Part shown: one piece after another, positions 1 to 9,969 of the stretch
How positions within the stretch are numbered: the stretch's first letter is position 1
Layout: each line of letters begins with the position of its first letter
From: Luteimonas deserti
Lineage (GTDB): Bacteria; Pseudomonadota; Gammaproteobacteria; Xanthomonadales; Xanthomonadaceae
Length of the DNA stretch: 64,000 bases
Assembly (NCBI RefSeq): GCF_013425765.1
Contig: NZ_JACCJZ010000010.1
Coordinates: 62,001-126,000 of the forward strand
Direction of reading: 5' to 3'
Program-made: the position numbers and the translations under genes
The notes under the pieces: model-generated
What the model was told of the DNA's origin: nothing
Databases searched by the model: none
What the model saw: the letters and a program-made list of their open reading frames with translations, nothing else

Positions 1-182
1 AGGTGCAGGAACGCGAATTCGCCGCGCGCGACAAGGGCTACACCTTCGTCTCGCACCAGCAGGAAGTCGGCGCCGGCTACTTCGACGACGTGACCACGGT
101 GATCCAGGGCGGGGCGTCGAGCGTCACGGCACTGACCGGCTCCACGGAGGAGCAGCAGTTCCAGGCGAGGGCGGCAGCATGA
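1..182 (+). CDS. aceA: Isocitrate lyase, C-terminal end (partial)
   Basis: Only the last 59 residues are in the window, read in the frame starting at base 3. They contain the conserved isocitrate lyase C-terminal block: GYTFVSHQQEVGAGYFDDV followed by TTVIQGGASSVTALTGST. This block is nearly identical in position and wording to the end of the E. coli enzyme, and a short QARAAA tail precedes the TGA. The enzyme splits isocitrate into glyoxylate and succinate in the cytosolic glyoxylate shunt, allowing growth on acetate and fatty acids. No malate synthase gene follows downstream within the window. Family assignment is firm; nothing can be said about the rest of the protein. Confidence 0.88.
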   Translation, partial: VQEREFAARDKGYTFVSHQQEVGAGYFDDVTTVIQGGASSVTALTGSTEEQQFQARAAA

Positions 183-272
183 CGACCCGTTAGCAGCAAA
201 CCGCCAGATTCAGCACACTCGTTACGGGGCTCCGGAGCTAGTGTGTGGAGTCGCACACATAGGGAGTCCAGG

Positions 273-566
273 ATGACCCGGTCTTTGATCGTTGCGGCAA
301 TCGGTTCGCTTCTGGCGCTTCCAGCGGGACTATGGGCGGCGCCACCTTCGGATGGACAGCAGGTCGCGACTACGGATCCGCGTCCGGAGGCCGACAGCGT
401 CACCCAAGAGCGCCTCGTTTGTACCCGAACGCGACAGACGGGCAGCAACCGCGTGACGCGCGTGTGCAGAACGGCGGAAGAAGCCGCGGTTGAGCGCAAG
501 GCTGCGATGGAATCGATGCGTCGCAAGCGCAGTCAACCTGCACGCGACGACAACGTGCGCTCGTAG
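273..566 (+). CDS. Small secreted protein with paired-Cys CRT motif
   Basis: Predicted 97-residue exported protein of unknown function. An in-frame ATG at 243 exists, but the ATG at 273 places a clean signal peptide (MTRSLIVAAIGSLLALP, cleavage near AxA) at the N terminus, so it is preferred. The mature part is polar and carries one recognisable block, VCTRTRQTGSNRVTRVCRT, with two cysteines about 14 residues apart. The protein ends in a basic tail. The next gene (703-999) encodes a protein with the same block, so the two look like diverged tandem paralogues. Similar short Cys-pair proteins are common hypotheticals in xanthomonads and sphingomonads; the family has no function I can name. Confidence 0.6.
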   Translation: MTRSLIVAAIGSLLALPAGLWAAPPSDGQQVATTDPRPEADSVTQERLVCTRTRQTGSNRVTRVCRTAEEAAVERKAAMESMRRKRSQPARDDNVRS

Positions 567-702
567 ACCGGCCAACACGCCACGCCGTCGCGAGTCACCG
601 CCTCCGCGGACGGCGGCGCGACGTAGAGTGTTCCAGAACGCTCTGGAACGTATTAATGCGTGCTGTGGAAAAACGGAGTAAGGTCGGGTTCAGTTCACGC
701 GC

Positions 703-999
703 ATGGAGCCGATGATGCGAACACTCGTCGTTGCGATCGTACTAGGGTGCTGCGTGGGCGTCGCCGCCCCGGCGTTCGGCGGAGACGACCAGACCCCGCC
801 GGATGTCGATCCGGCCGAGGGATTGGTGGCTGCCGCCGGAGAACAGCCGGACGAGCGGATCGTGTGCCGCATCGAACGCCCGATCGGGAGCAAGCTTTCC
901 CGCCGGGTCTGCCGGACCGCAGCTTCGATCGAAGAGGTGCGGGAGATCACCGTCAGCGGTTTGCGGAACACACAGACCAACGCGTTCAAGGAACCATGA
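703..999 (+). CDS. Small secreted protein, paralogue of upstream gene
   Basis: 98-residue predicted exported protein (95 if started at the second ATG, 712). Residues 4-24 form a signal peptide ending in AAPAFG. The mature part contains IVCRIERPIGSKLSRRVCRT, which matches the block of the preceding gene position for position: hydrophobic-V-C, G-S, R-V-C-R-T, and a following acidic stretch. The spacing of the two cysteines suggests a disulfide in the periplasm. The two genes are on the same strand, 136 bp apart. Function unknown. Confidence 0.6.
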   Translation: MEPMMRTLVVAIVLGCCVGVAAPAFGGDDQTPPDVDPAEGLVAAAGEQPDERIVCRIERPIGSKLSRRVCRTAASIEEVREITVSGLRNTQTNAFKEP

Positions 1000-1082
1000 C
1001 GAACGTCTGGTGGGGTGGGCGGCGTAGGTTCCGCTGCTCCACCGGCCGGCACAGCGTCGAGTCCGCTGCTTCCGACAGGTGA

Positions 1083-1264
1083 CTGGCGTCGGACTGTACT
1101 TCGCTCGGACGTGGCAGGCCTGCACCATTAGCTGCAGCGTGCCGTATGTCCTCAATCGGATGTCCGATTCGATTGAAGGTCGCCGTACTAGCCGAAGGCG
1201 TATCCGATCTAGAGTGCCTCTGCGGTCCGTACGCGGCACCCGGAGGTCCTGGCGCGTGGCGGGA
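1083..1264. other. Intergenic stretch, nothing recognised
   Basis: About 265 bp between the small secreted protein and the end of comM, where transcription converges. No convincing coding frame, hairpin with a T-run or repeat was seen. Confidence 0.4.
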
Positions 1265-2764
<1,500 letters not shown>

Positions 2765-2774
2765 GTCGGCGGCG

Positions 2775-3056
2775 TCAGTGGGTGATGTCGACGCCGGAGG
2801 CCTCGACCGGTGTGCCGGCGGGTCGCTCCAGCTGCTGGACCAGCGCCTCGAGCGCCTCCAGCTTCTCGCGCGTGCGCAGCAGCACCGCGCGCTGCACGTC
2901 GAACTCCTCACGCGTCACCAGGTCGAGCTTCGACAGGCCGGACTGCAGGACGGCCTTGAAGTTCTCCTGCAGCTCCTCGCGGCTCTCCCGCAGGCCGGCC
3001 GGCACCAGGCCGCTGAGTCGACGTGCGAGGTCGTCGAGGTGGTTGAGATCGATCAT
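2775..3056 (-). CDS. ubiK: Ubiquinone biosynthesis accessory factor UbiK (BMFP domain)
   Basis: 93 residues from the ATG at 3056, close to the length of E. coli YqiC/UbiK. The N-terminal part ([19 protein letters not shown]) and the following helical, coiled-coil C-terminal half are typical of the BMFP family: [20 protein letters not shown], then leucine heptads. UbiK binds UbiJ and supports aerobic ubiquinone synthesis in the Ubi complex. The gene sits directly upstream of comM (10 bp gap) and is divergent from the PII gene, with about 230 bp between them that should hold both promoters. I read this as a real short gene inside a longer open frame. Confidence 0.88.
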   Translation of the reverse strand: MIDLNHLDDLARRLSGLVPAGLRESREELQENFKAVLQSGLSKLDLVTREEFDVQRAVLLRTREKLEALEALVQQLERPAGTPVEASGVDITH

Positions 3057-3285
3057 CGGGGGCTCCTCTCGATATGCCATCAGCCTCGCCCGCGTCACCG
3101 GCTTGGACAGTCGGGCGCGGCCGCGGCACGGGGTAGGGAATGGTCCAAACGCCGCCCCTCGACGGCGCGGCGCACTACAGCATGCAGATGCCGATCTCAC
3201 AACGCGCGATGGCAACGCCGCGGATCGTGTCGGGCGCGGCGTGAGGGTGGCGTATCCTTGCCCCGGACCCCATGGAGTGCGCCCG

Positions 3286-3624
3286 ATGAAGATGGTCATG
3301 GCGATCATCAAGCCGTTCAAACTCGACGACGTGCGCGAGGCGCTGGCGGACGTCGGCGTCACCGGCATCACCGTCACCGAGGTCAAGGGCTTCGGGCGCC
3401 AGAAGGGTCACACCGAGCTCTATCGCGGGGCCGAGTACGTGGTGGACTTCCTGCCCAAGGTGAAACTGGAAATCGCGGTCACCGACGACATCGTCGACAC
3501 CGTGGTCGAGGCGGTCCTGAGGTCGGCGGGCATGGGCAAGATCGGCGACGGCAAGATCTTCGTCTACGACCTCGAACGTGCGGTGCGGATCCGCACCGGT
3601 GAGCTCGATGGAGATGCGCTCTAG
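3286..3624 (+). CDS. glnB: Nitrogen regulatory protein PII
   Basis: 112 residues, exactly the PII length, starting at the ATG at 3286. It has the N-terminal [20 protein letters not shown], a T-loop [15 protein letters not shown] with the uridylylated tyrosine at position 51, and the C-terminal [13 protein letters not shown] and RIRTGE signatures. Residue 54 is Asp, as in E. coli GlnB rather than GlnK (Asn), so the symbol glnB is preferred. PII senses 2-oxoglutarate and ATP/ADP and controls glutamine synthetase adenylylation, NtrB and other targets. No amtB follows; the next gene is an unrelated exported protein whose possible start overlaps the 3' end of glnB. Confidence 0.93.
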   Translation: MKMVMAIIKPFKLDDVREALADVGVTGITVTEVKGFGRQKGHTELYRGAEYVVDFLPKVKLEIAVTDDIVDTVVEAVLRSAGMGKIGDGKIFVYDLERAVRIRTGELDGDAL

Positions 3625-4077
3625 CGTCTTCGGCTTCGGGATGGTGCTCGCATTGCTTCCGGGCGACGCGCGCCTCGCCGCCGATGGTCTTTTGCGGATC
3701 GACCCGCAGCCTGTCCATAGCCCCGAATGCGGCTGTTCGCTGACCGAGGGCGAACAGTGCTTGGCATCGACCCTCGTCCACCGCTGCTGATGCAGGATCT
3801 GGACGACGGATCGCCCGCCGTTCTGCGACTCGACGGCGCGGATCGCAGTCCGCCCATGGTGACCGGCGCATTGAACGTCTGGAGCGCGCCGTGCGGGATG
3901 CCGCTCAATGCCCGCTTCGCGGGCGCGCCTTACGTCGTCTGGTTCGCCGGCTTCGTCACACGCATCTGTTACGAGAATGACGGGTGCGAGTATTTCGAGT
4001 TCCGCGGACGCCTGTCGGTCGTCCGCGAGGACGGTGCGCGCACGGCCCGTCCGGTGACGGGCCGCTGCGGCTGCTGA
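3608..4077 (+). pseudogene. Exported hypothetical protein, apparent frameshift
   Basis: Two partial frames seem to make one gene. The first (3608-3790) starts with a hydrophobic leader ([16 protein letters not shown]) and reaches an ECGCSLTEGEQ segment, then stops. The second (open from about 3727 to 4077) continues with PLLMQDLDDGSPAVLRLDG and ends in a Cys-rich tail (CYENDGCEYF, GRCGC) but has no leader of its own. A Cys-Gly-Cys segment followed closely by a DDGxPAxLRLDGA block is what I would expect in a single small xanthomonad envelope protein. A one-base loss (or two-base gain) between about 3735 and 3790 explains the break. It may be a true mutation or a sequence error. The alternative is an intact 116-residue protein starting at 3727. 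Confidence 0.5.
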
Positions 4078-4081
4078 GCGC

Positions 4082-4933
4082 TCAGCCCTCGCCCAGCGCC
4101 TTCGCCACGAACGGCGGCAGCGACTGCGCGCCCTTGTGGATGTCGGCGGTGTAGTACAGCGTCTCGAATGGCTTGGCGCGCGCGTCTTCTTCGCGGAAGT
4201 CGAAGCCCTGGCCCTTGCGCGCCAGCGTGCAGCTCCACCAGCCGGTGGGATAGCACGGCTGCGGGAACGGCAGGGTCTGGAACGTGGTGAAGCCGGCCTT
4301 GCCCATCTCGGCGCGCATCGCCTTGATGAGATCCAGCAGCACCAGCGGCGATTCGGACTGCTGCACGAGAATGCCGTCGTCCTTCAGCGCACGGTGGCAG
4401 CTTTCAAAGAAGGCCTTGTTGAACAGGCCTTCGGCCGGGCCGACGGGATCGGTCGAATCGACAATGACGATGTCGACGCTGCCGGGCGCGCAGTTCGCCA
4501 TATAGGCGATGCCGTCGTCGAACAGGATCTCGGCGCGCGGATCGGAGTTGGATTCGCACAGCTCGGGGAAGTACTTCTCCGCCATGCGCGTGACCTGCTC
4601 GTCGATGTCGCACTGCACGGCCTTCTCGACACCCGGGTGCCGCAGCACTTCGCGCAGCGTGCCGCAGTCGCCGCCGCCGATGATGACCACGGTCTTCGGC
4701 GCGGCGTGGGTGAACAGCGCCGGGTGCGACATCATCTCGTGGTAGAGGAAGTTGTCGCGGGTGGTGACCATCATCGCGCCGTCGATGAGCATGACGTTGC
4801 CCCAGTCGGTGCTTTCAAAGATCTCGATCTTCTGGAACGGCGACTGCACTTCGTCCAGCTTCCTGTCGACGCGGAAACCGATCGCCGAGCCGGCGGTTTC
4901 GAAATTCTCGTAGAGCCAGTTGGGCGCGGTCAT
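4082..4933 (-). CDS. speE: Spermidine synthase
   Basis: 283 residues from the ATG at 4933. It transfers an aminopropyl group from decarboxylated S-adenosylmethionine to putrescine in the cytosol. Visible motifs are the substrate-gate region YHEMMSHPALF (64-74), the nucleotide-binding GGGDCGTLREVLRH (86-99) and the DSTDPVGPAEGL loop (159-170) with the catalytic Asp. The length is standard for the bacterial enzyme. The gene converges with the exported protein on its left and is divergent from the M48 protease on its right, with about 125 bp between starts. Arginine decarboxylase (speA) lies 2 kb away and supplies the same pathway. Confidence 0.95.
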   Translation of the reverse strand: MTAPNWLYENFETAGSAIGFRVDRKLDEVQSPFQKIEIFESTDWGNVMLIDGAMMVTTRDNFLYHEMMSHPALFTHAAPKTVVIIGGGDCGTLREVLRHPGVEKAVQCDIDEQVTRMAEKYFPELCESNSDPRAEILFDDGIAYMANCAPGSVDIVIVDSTDPVGPAEGLFNKAFFESCHRALKDDGILVQQSESPLVLLDLIKAMRAEMGKAGFTTFQTLPFPQPCYPTGWWSCTLARKGQGFDFREEDARAKPFETLYYTADIHKGAQSLPPFVAKALGEG

Positions 4934-5059
4934 GGAAAGTCCTGCAGATCGGGAGGCGCGGCAATGGCAATGGGCCGGCGCGCGGGGGCGGAAGTGTAGC
5001 GAAAACCCGGTGTCGGGCAGGTGCGATACTGCGCGGCACCTCAGCCGACTGGACGCTGC

Positions 5060-6943
5060 GTGCCCCTGGACGACCGCCGCGCGGCCGACGCCGCCACTGC
5101 CCGACACCGTGCCCGGGTGCAGCGACTCGAAGCGGCCGCGGCGCGGTCCCCGCGGGCCTATCTGATGCGGGTGCTGGCTCTGGCGCTCGCCGGCTACGGC
5201 ATCCTGGTCGGCCTGTTGCTGATGCTGCTGGCGCTCCCGCTGGCGATCGCATGGCGGGTGCTCGTGCAGGGCGTGGCCTTCGAGCCGCAGCTGGGTATCG
5301 TGCTGGTCTTCGCCGGCGCCTCGATCGCCGTGCTGCTGCGCGCGATGTGGGTGCGCTTCGGTGTGCCGGAAGGCCGGCTGCTGGCACCGGGCGAGGCGCC
5401 GGAGCTCGAGGCCGAGGTCGAGCGTCTGCGCGCGGCGACGGGTGCGCCGCCGCTGGCGGGCATCGTCATCGATCACCAGCTCAATGCGGCTGCGGCCAGC
5501 CTGCCCCGGCTGCTCGGTCTTGCCGGTCACCGGCACTATCTCGTGCTGGGCCTGCCGCTGCTGCAGGTGCTCGACCGGGACGAAGCCGCCGCCGTCATCG
5601 CGCACGAGTTCGGTCATTTCGGCGAGCGGCACGGTCGCCTCGCCGGCTGGCTCTACCGCGTCCGTTTCACCTGGCACCGCGCGGTGGAGGGTCTGTCGCG
5701 CAGCGGGTTCGTACTGTCGCTGCCGCTCACGCGTTTCTACGCCTGGTACGCACCCCTGTTCGATGCCTGGAGTTTCGCATTGGCACGGGCGCACGAGTTC
5801 CGCGCCGACGCCACCGCTGCGCGGATGACATCGCCGGAAACCGCGGCCAGCGCGCTGCTGCGGCTGGAGCATGCCGGTGCCCGCCTCCAGGCCTCGCTCT
5901 GGCCCCGGGTGCTCGCGCGGGCAACGCAGCAGGCGTATCCGCCGGCGCAGCTTCTGGCCCACCTGGTCGAGGGCCTGCGGGGCGACCCGCCGCTCGACGT
6001 CGAGCGGGTGCTCGCCGTGGCCGAACGCGAGATCGATCCCTACGACACGCATCCCACGCTGGCCCGGCGCATCGAAGCCCTCGGCGTGCCGGTACGCCTG
6101 TCGCCATCGGGCGTGCCGGCCGCCAGCTGGCTCGGCGATGCGCTGCCGGAGATCGAGCGCACGCTCGACGCGCAGTGGCGCGAGGTGCTGCGGGCCGATT
6201 GGACGCAGCGGCACGCGGCGGCCGCGGACGAGCGCGCGCGCCTGCGCGCACTCGAGGCGTGCAGCGCGCGTACGCCGGAGGAGATCGTGGAGTACGCCCG
6301 GCTGTTGGAGGCGATCGAGAGCGACCGTGACCCCGTGCCGGCGCTTGAAGCCGCCCGCAGCGCCGTCCCGGGCAGCGCGATGATCGCGTTCCGGCTCGGC
6401 GCGCGGCTGCTGCAGGCCGGCGACGTCACCGGCATCGCCCACCTGCGCGAGGCCGTCGAGCAGGATGCGGGCGCCATCGGTCCGGTGGACGACGCGCTCG
6501 TGGCCGTGCTGCGTGATCCCGATATCGCGCCGGCGACGATCGCCGAGGCAATCGCGTTGCGCGATGCGCTGGCGCCGCGCGCGGCCGATCTGCGCGCCCG
6601 CGACGGCGTCGCCGATGGCGATGCCCTGCAGCCCCACGGTCTCGACGCCGCCGCCCTGGCCCGTCTGGCGGCCGGCCTCGCCCGCCACGAGCGTGTCGCC
6701 AGCGCCTGGCTGGTGCGCAAGCAGGTCGCGATGGCCGAGCAGACCGCGCATTACGTGCTGCTGGTCGACTGGCGCGGCTCGGTCGCCAGTGAAGGCGCCG
6801 GCCTGCGTGCGATCTCCCAGGCGATGGAGGTGCCGGGCAGCCATACCGTGTTCACGGCCAGCAGCGCCGCGGCCCTCGCGCGCGAGGTGCGTGCGGTCTG
6901 CGGCGCACCGGTCTATCGCAGGGGACGCGGCCAGGCCCTCTGA
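5060..6943 (+). CDS. Membrane-bound M48 family metalloprotease
   Basis: About 627 residues. No ATG precedes the first membrane segment, so initiation is probably at a GTG: 5060 (VPLDDRR) or 5021. Two strong transmembrane helices lie at about 36-60 and 77-95. They are followed by the zinc protease signature AAVIAHEFGHFGERH (HEFGH at 182-186) and a third ligand region around ARAHEFRADATAARM, as in HtpX/Ste24-type peptidases. The C-terminal half is Ala/Arg-rich, helical and not assigned; it could be a repeat or substrate-binding region. Likely a zinc endopeptidase acting on envelope proteins. It lies between speE and speA, but nothing links it functionally to polyamines. Confidence 0.8.
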   Translation: MPLDDRRAADAATARHRARVQRLEAAAARSPRAYLMRVLALALAGYGILVGLLLMLLALPLAIAWRVLVQGVAFEPQLGIVLVFAGASIAVLLRAMWVRFGVPEGRLLAPGEAPELEAEVERLRAATGAPPLAGIVIDHQLNAAAASLPRLLGLAGHRHYLVLGLPLLQVLDRDEAAAVIAHEFGHFGERHGRLAGWLYRVRFTWHRAVEGLSRSGFVLSLPLTRFYAWYAPLFDAWSFALARAHEFRADATAARMTSPETAASALLRLEHAGARLQASLWPRVLARATQQAYPPAQLLAHLVEGLRGDPPLDVERVLAVAEREIDPYDTHPTLARRIEALGVPVRLSPSGVPAASWLGDALPEIERTLDAQWREVLRADWTQRHAAAADERARLRALEACSARTPEEIVEYARLLEAIESDRDPVPALEAARSAVPGSAMIAFRLGARLLQAGDVTGIAHLREAVEQDAGAIGPVDDALVAVLRDPDIAPATIAEAIALRDALAPRAADLRARDGVADGDALQPHGLDAAALARLAAGLARHERVASAWLVRKQVAMAEQTAHYVLLVDWRGSVASEGAGLRAISQAMEVPGSHTVFTASSAAALAREVRAVCGAPVYRRGRGQAL

Positions 6944-7018
6944 CCGTGCGGACGCGGATCACCGCAGCGACGTCCGGCAGCCCCTAGACTATGCGGCCCC
7001 CGCCTGACGGATGCCGCC

Positions 7019-8908
7019 ATGACGTCCTGGTCGATCGACCACGCCCGCAAGACCTACTCGATCCCGCACTGGAGCGAGGGGTATTTCGACGTCGACCCGG
7101 CGGGACGCATCGTGGTCTCGCCGCGCGGCGCCCAGGGGCCGTCGATCGCCTTGCCCAAGGCGGTGGATGCCGCGCTGGCCGGCGGCGCGCAGCTGCCCCT
7201 GCTGGTGCGCTTTCCCGACATCCTCGGCGATCGCCTGCACACCCTGCAGGCGGCCTTCGCCCAGGCCCAGGCCGAATGGGACTACACCGGTGGCTATACG
7301 GCCGTGTACCCGATCAAGGTCAACCAGCATCGTGGCGTCGCCGGAACGCTCGCTTCGCATCATGGCGACGGTTTCGGTCTCGAAGCGGGCAGCAAACCGG
7401 AGCTGATGGCGGTGCTGGCGCTGTCGCGGCCGGGTGGACTGATCGTCTGCAACGGCTACAAGGATCGCGAGTACATCCGCCTGGCCCTGATCGGCCGCAA
7501 GCTCGGCCTCGAGACCTTCATCGTCATCGAGAAGCCGTCGGAACTCGCGCTGGTGATGGAGGAGGCGGCGGCGCTCGGTGTCAAGCCGGGTCTCGGCGTG
7601 CGCATGCGTCTTGCCTCGCTCGGCGCCGGCAAGTGGCAGAACAGCGGCGGCGACAAGGCCAAGTTCGGCCTCAACCCGCGCCAGCTGCTCGACCTGTGGA
7701 AGAAGCTTCGCGACGCCGGCATGGCCGACTGCCTGCAACTGCTGCATTTCCACATGGGTTCGCAGATCTCCAACGTGCGCGACATCGCCAACGGCATGCG
7801 CGAGGCCACCCGTTACTTCGTCGAGCTGAGCAAGCTGGGCGCGGTGATCAGCCACGTCGACGTCGGCGGCGGCCTCGGCGTGGATTACGAAGGCACCCGA
7901 TCGCGCAGCTACAACTCGGTCAACTACGGCGTGCGTCAGTACGCGGGCAGCATCGTGCAGCCACTGGCCCAGGCCTGCGCCGAACACGGACTCGCCCAGC
8001 CGCGCATCGTCACCGAGTGCGGGCGCGCAATGACCGCGCACCATGCGGTGCTGGTGGCCAATGTCTCGGAGGTCGAGCGTGCGCCCGAGGGCCGGGTGCC
8101 CGACGTGCACGCGGACGAGCCTGCCGTGGTGGCCAACCTGCGCGAGCTGCACGGCGAACTGGCCGCGCGCCCCGCAGTGGAGCTGTTCCATGAAGCCCAG
8201 CACCAGCATGCCGAAGGCCTGGCCCTGTATGCGCTCGGCCAGCTGGACCTGGTCCACCGTGCACGCATCGACGACCTCTTCTACGCGATCGCCCACGCCG
8301 TCCGCGCGCGGTTGACCTTCGACGAGAAGAGCCATCGGCCGCTGCTCGACGAACTCAACGAGCGCCTGGTCGACAAGTACTTCGTCAATTTCAGCGTGTT
8401 CGAGTCGATGCCCGACGTGTGGGCGATCGATCAGGTGTTCCCCATCGTGCCGATCGAGCGCCTCGACGAGCGCCCGGAACGCCGCGGCATCATCGCCGAC
8501 CTCACCTGCGACTCGGACGGCAAGATCGATATCTATGTCGAGAACGAAGACCTCGACACCTCGCTGCCGCTGCATCCGCTGCGCAGTGGCGAACGCTACC
8601 GCCTGGGATTCTTCATGGTCGGCGCCTACCAGGAAATCCTCGGCGACATCCACAACCTGTTCGGCGACACCGACGCGGTCGAAGTGAAGATCGAGGGCGA
8701 CGGCATCGCGGTCAACCGCCAGCGCCGTGGCGATACCACCGACGTGATGCTCGACTATGTGGGCTATGCACTCGCCGACCTGCGCGCGCGCTACACCGCG
8801 CTGGTCGATGACGCCGGCCTCGCCGCCGACGAATCGGGACGGTTGAAGGCCGCGCTGGAAGCCGGCCTCACCGGCTACACCTACCTCGACGACACGCCGC
8901 TGGAGTAG
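7019..8908 (+). CDS. speA: Biosynthetic arginine decarboxylase
   Basis: 629 residues, the standard length of the SpeA (PLP fold III) family. It decarboxylates arginine to agmatine, the first step to putrescine and then spermidine through speE nearby. The PLP lysine lies in YPIKVNQHRGV (K100). Other family blocks are LEAGSKPEL, the HFHMGSQISN segment, DVGGGLGVDYEG, TECGRAMTAHHAVL, and the C-terminal LTCDSDGKID with the FFMVGAYQEILGDIHNLFG substrate segment. The ATG at 7019 gives MTSWSIDHARKTYSIPHW, the expected N terminus. No anomalies. Confidence 0.95.
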   Translation: MTSWSIDHARKTYSIPHWSEGYFDVDPAGRIVVSPRGAQGPSIALPKAVDAALAGGAQLPLLVRFPDILGDRLHTLQAAFAQAQAEWDYTGGYTAVYPIKVNQHRGVAGTLASHHGDGFGLEAGSKPELMAVLALSRPGGLIVCNGYKDREYIRLALIGRKLGLETFIVIEKPSELALVMEEAAALGVKPGLGVRMRLASLGAGKWQNSGGDKAKFGLNPRQLLDLWKKLRDAGMADCLQLLHFHMGSQISNVRDIANGMREATRYFVELSKLGAVISHVDVGGGLGVDYEGTRSRSYNSVNYGVRQYAGSIVQPLAQACAEHGLAQPRIVTECGRAMTAHHAVLVANVSEVERAPEGRVPDVHADEPAVVANLRELHGELAARPAVELFHEAQHQHAEGLALYALGQLDLVHRARIDDLFYAIAHAVRARLTFDEKSHRPLLDELNERLVDKYFVNFSVFESMPDVWAIDQVFPIVPIERLDERPERRGIIADLTCDSDGKIDIYVENEDLDTSLPLHPLRSGERYRLGFFMVGAYQEILGDIHNLFGDTDAVEVKIEGDGIAVNRQRRGDTTDVMLDYVGYALADLRARYTALVDDAGLAADESGRLKAALEAGLTGYTYLDDTPLE

Positions 8909-9359
8909 GCCGCCGAGCCGGCGGACGGGCAGCTCGTGGAGTGACGGACTGCTCGCAGCGTGGCGCGTCCGTCCCGGTTCCTCTCCGCTTGCGGCAGCAT
9001 CGACAGCTGCGATTCCTGGTGGTTCGCCTGCGTGATCCGTCCAATGCCGATCTGGTCGTAGAACGCGAAGGCGCCATTGATGGCGGCCGCCTGCCGGGGC
9101 GCGCCGAGCCGCTCGGTCCCGTGAGCCTTCTGTTGCGTGCGGACCTGCGCCCGGCTGGGAGGACCGTCCCGGCCCGGATCCGGACTGCGGACCCGCTGCG
9201 CCACGACCGCGCCGACGTCTTCCACCGTGATCACGTCATCGCGGTTGGAGTCGGTGATCTGGAACCGATGTTGGACGGGGACTCGTGTCCGCGACCACCG
9301 GAAGCGGGCAGCGCCGCCGGCAGCGGGGGCGCGAGCGCCGTACCGGTCCATGCGGTCAT
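8909..9359 (-). pseudogene. Decayed EF-hand protein gene
   Basis: An ATG at 9359 has a good Shine-Dalgarno (GAGGGA about 8 bases upstream) and begins a leader-like peptide (MTAWTGTALAPPLPAALPAS), but that frame stops within about 40 codons. A different minus-strand frame over the same stretch encodes a near-perfect EF-hand calcium loop, DSNRDDVITVED (around 9222-9257). It then has two worn copies, YDQIGIGRITQAN (about 9030-9062) and ERNRDGRATLRA. The start and the domain being in different frames, with later loops losing their acidic residues, is what a frameshifted and degenerating EF-hand gene would look like. The annotation as a pseudogene is my inference. Confidence 0.4.
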
Positions 9360-9585
9360 GCTTTTTTCCCTCACACCTTGCAGCCGCAGGCACGCCTTCA
9401 GCCTAGGCGCGCATGGTGTCTGCCGGCGCACCGGGCGGAGGTGTCGATGGGTCCGACTCCGGGCAGCCGAGCAGCCCATACGCCGGCCGGTTCCCGGGCC
9501 GACATCGCGATGCCGGTCGGCGGTGCGGCCACGCACGCGGGCTCGAGCTGGTCCGATTCCGCCGGCCGCATCGCCCGGCGGTCGC

Positions 9586-9969
9586 TCAGTCGCGCACGCC
9601 CCGGCGCGCTTCGACCAGCAGGGCGAGCTGCAGCTCCAGCCGCTTGAGTTCGCGCAGTGTGCGGTTGGCCTCCACCCTCGCCCCCATGAAGGTCTTCATC
9701 ATGGACGAGGTCTGGAACAGCACCGCGCTGGCCACGCCCCACTTCACCGCGGCCAGGGCGTCCGTGCTTGCCCACAGCTTCCAGAAGGTGAAGGCGAATC
9801 CTGCGAACGCCGCAAGCGCGACCAGATACGCCAGGGCGCCCAGCCAAGCCTGCGGCCCACGGAACAGACCCAGCGACTGGGTGATGTAGCCGGGCTCGCC
9901 ATGTGCGGCGAGCAGGGCGCGGTCCTCGTCGGACATTGCGCGTTCGATCAGTTCATCGGTCCTGCCCAT
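9586..9969 (-). CDS. DUF6768 family membrane protein, sigma-factor partner
   Basis: 127 residues from the ATG at 9969. The N-terminal cytoplasmic part (DELIERAMSDEDRALLAAHG) and the GLFRGPQAWLGAL segment leading into two transmembrane helices (about 43-62 and 72-90) fit the DUF6768 family. Members of that family are found next to ECF sigma factors. A charged helix (ANRTLRELKRLELQLALL) follows. Its start overlaps the end of the sigma-factor gene by 17 bases, so the two are translationally coupled. By position it may modulate the sigma factor at the inner membrane, but no classical zinc anti-sigma motif is visible. Confidence 0.75.
   Translation of the reverse strand: MGRTDELIERAMSDEDRALLAAHGEPGYITQSLGLFRGPQAWLGALAYLVALAAFAGFAFTFWKLWASTDALAAVKWGVASAVLFQTSSMMKTFMGARVEANRTLRELKRLELQLALLVEARRGVRD

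Noticed and set aside
4082-6844. A 920-codon minus-strand frame running from speE through the M48 gene
   Set aside because: Only its 3' 283 codons (speE) look like a protein. The rest is antisense to the M48 protease and is rich in Arg, Gln, His and Gly, the usual antisense signature in GC-rich DNA.
6989-8653. A 554-codon minus-strand frame inside speA
   Set aside because: It is the antisense of a fully conserved arginine decarboxylase and has no family feature or ribosome-binding site.
8910-8924. 6-bp GC hairpin right after speA
   Set aside because: Short stem, no T-run, and such stems are expected by chance in this base composition.
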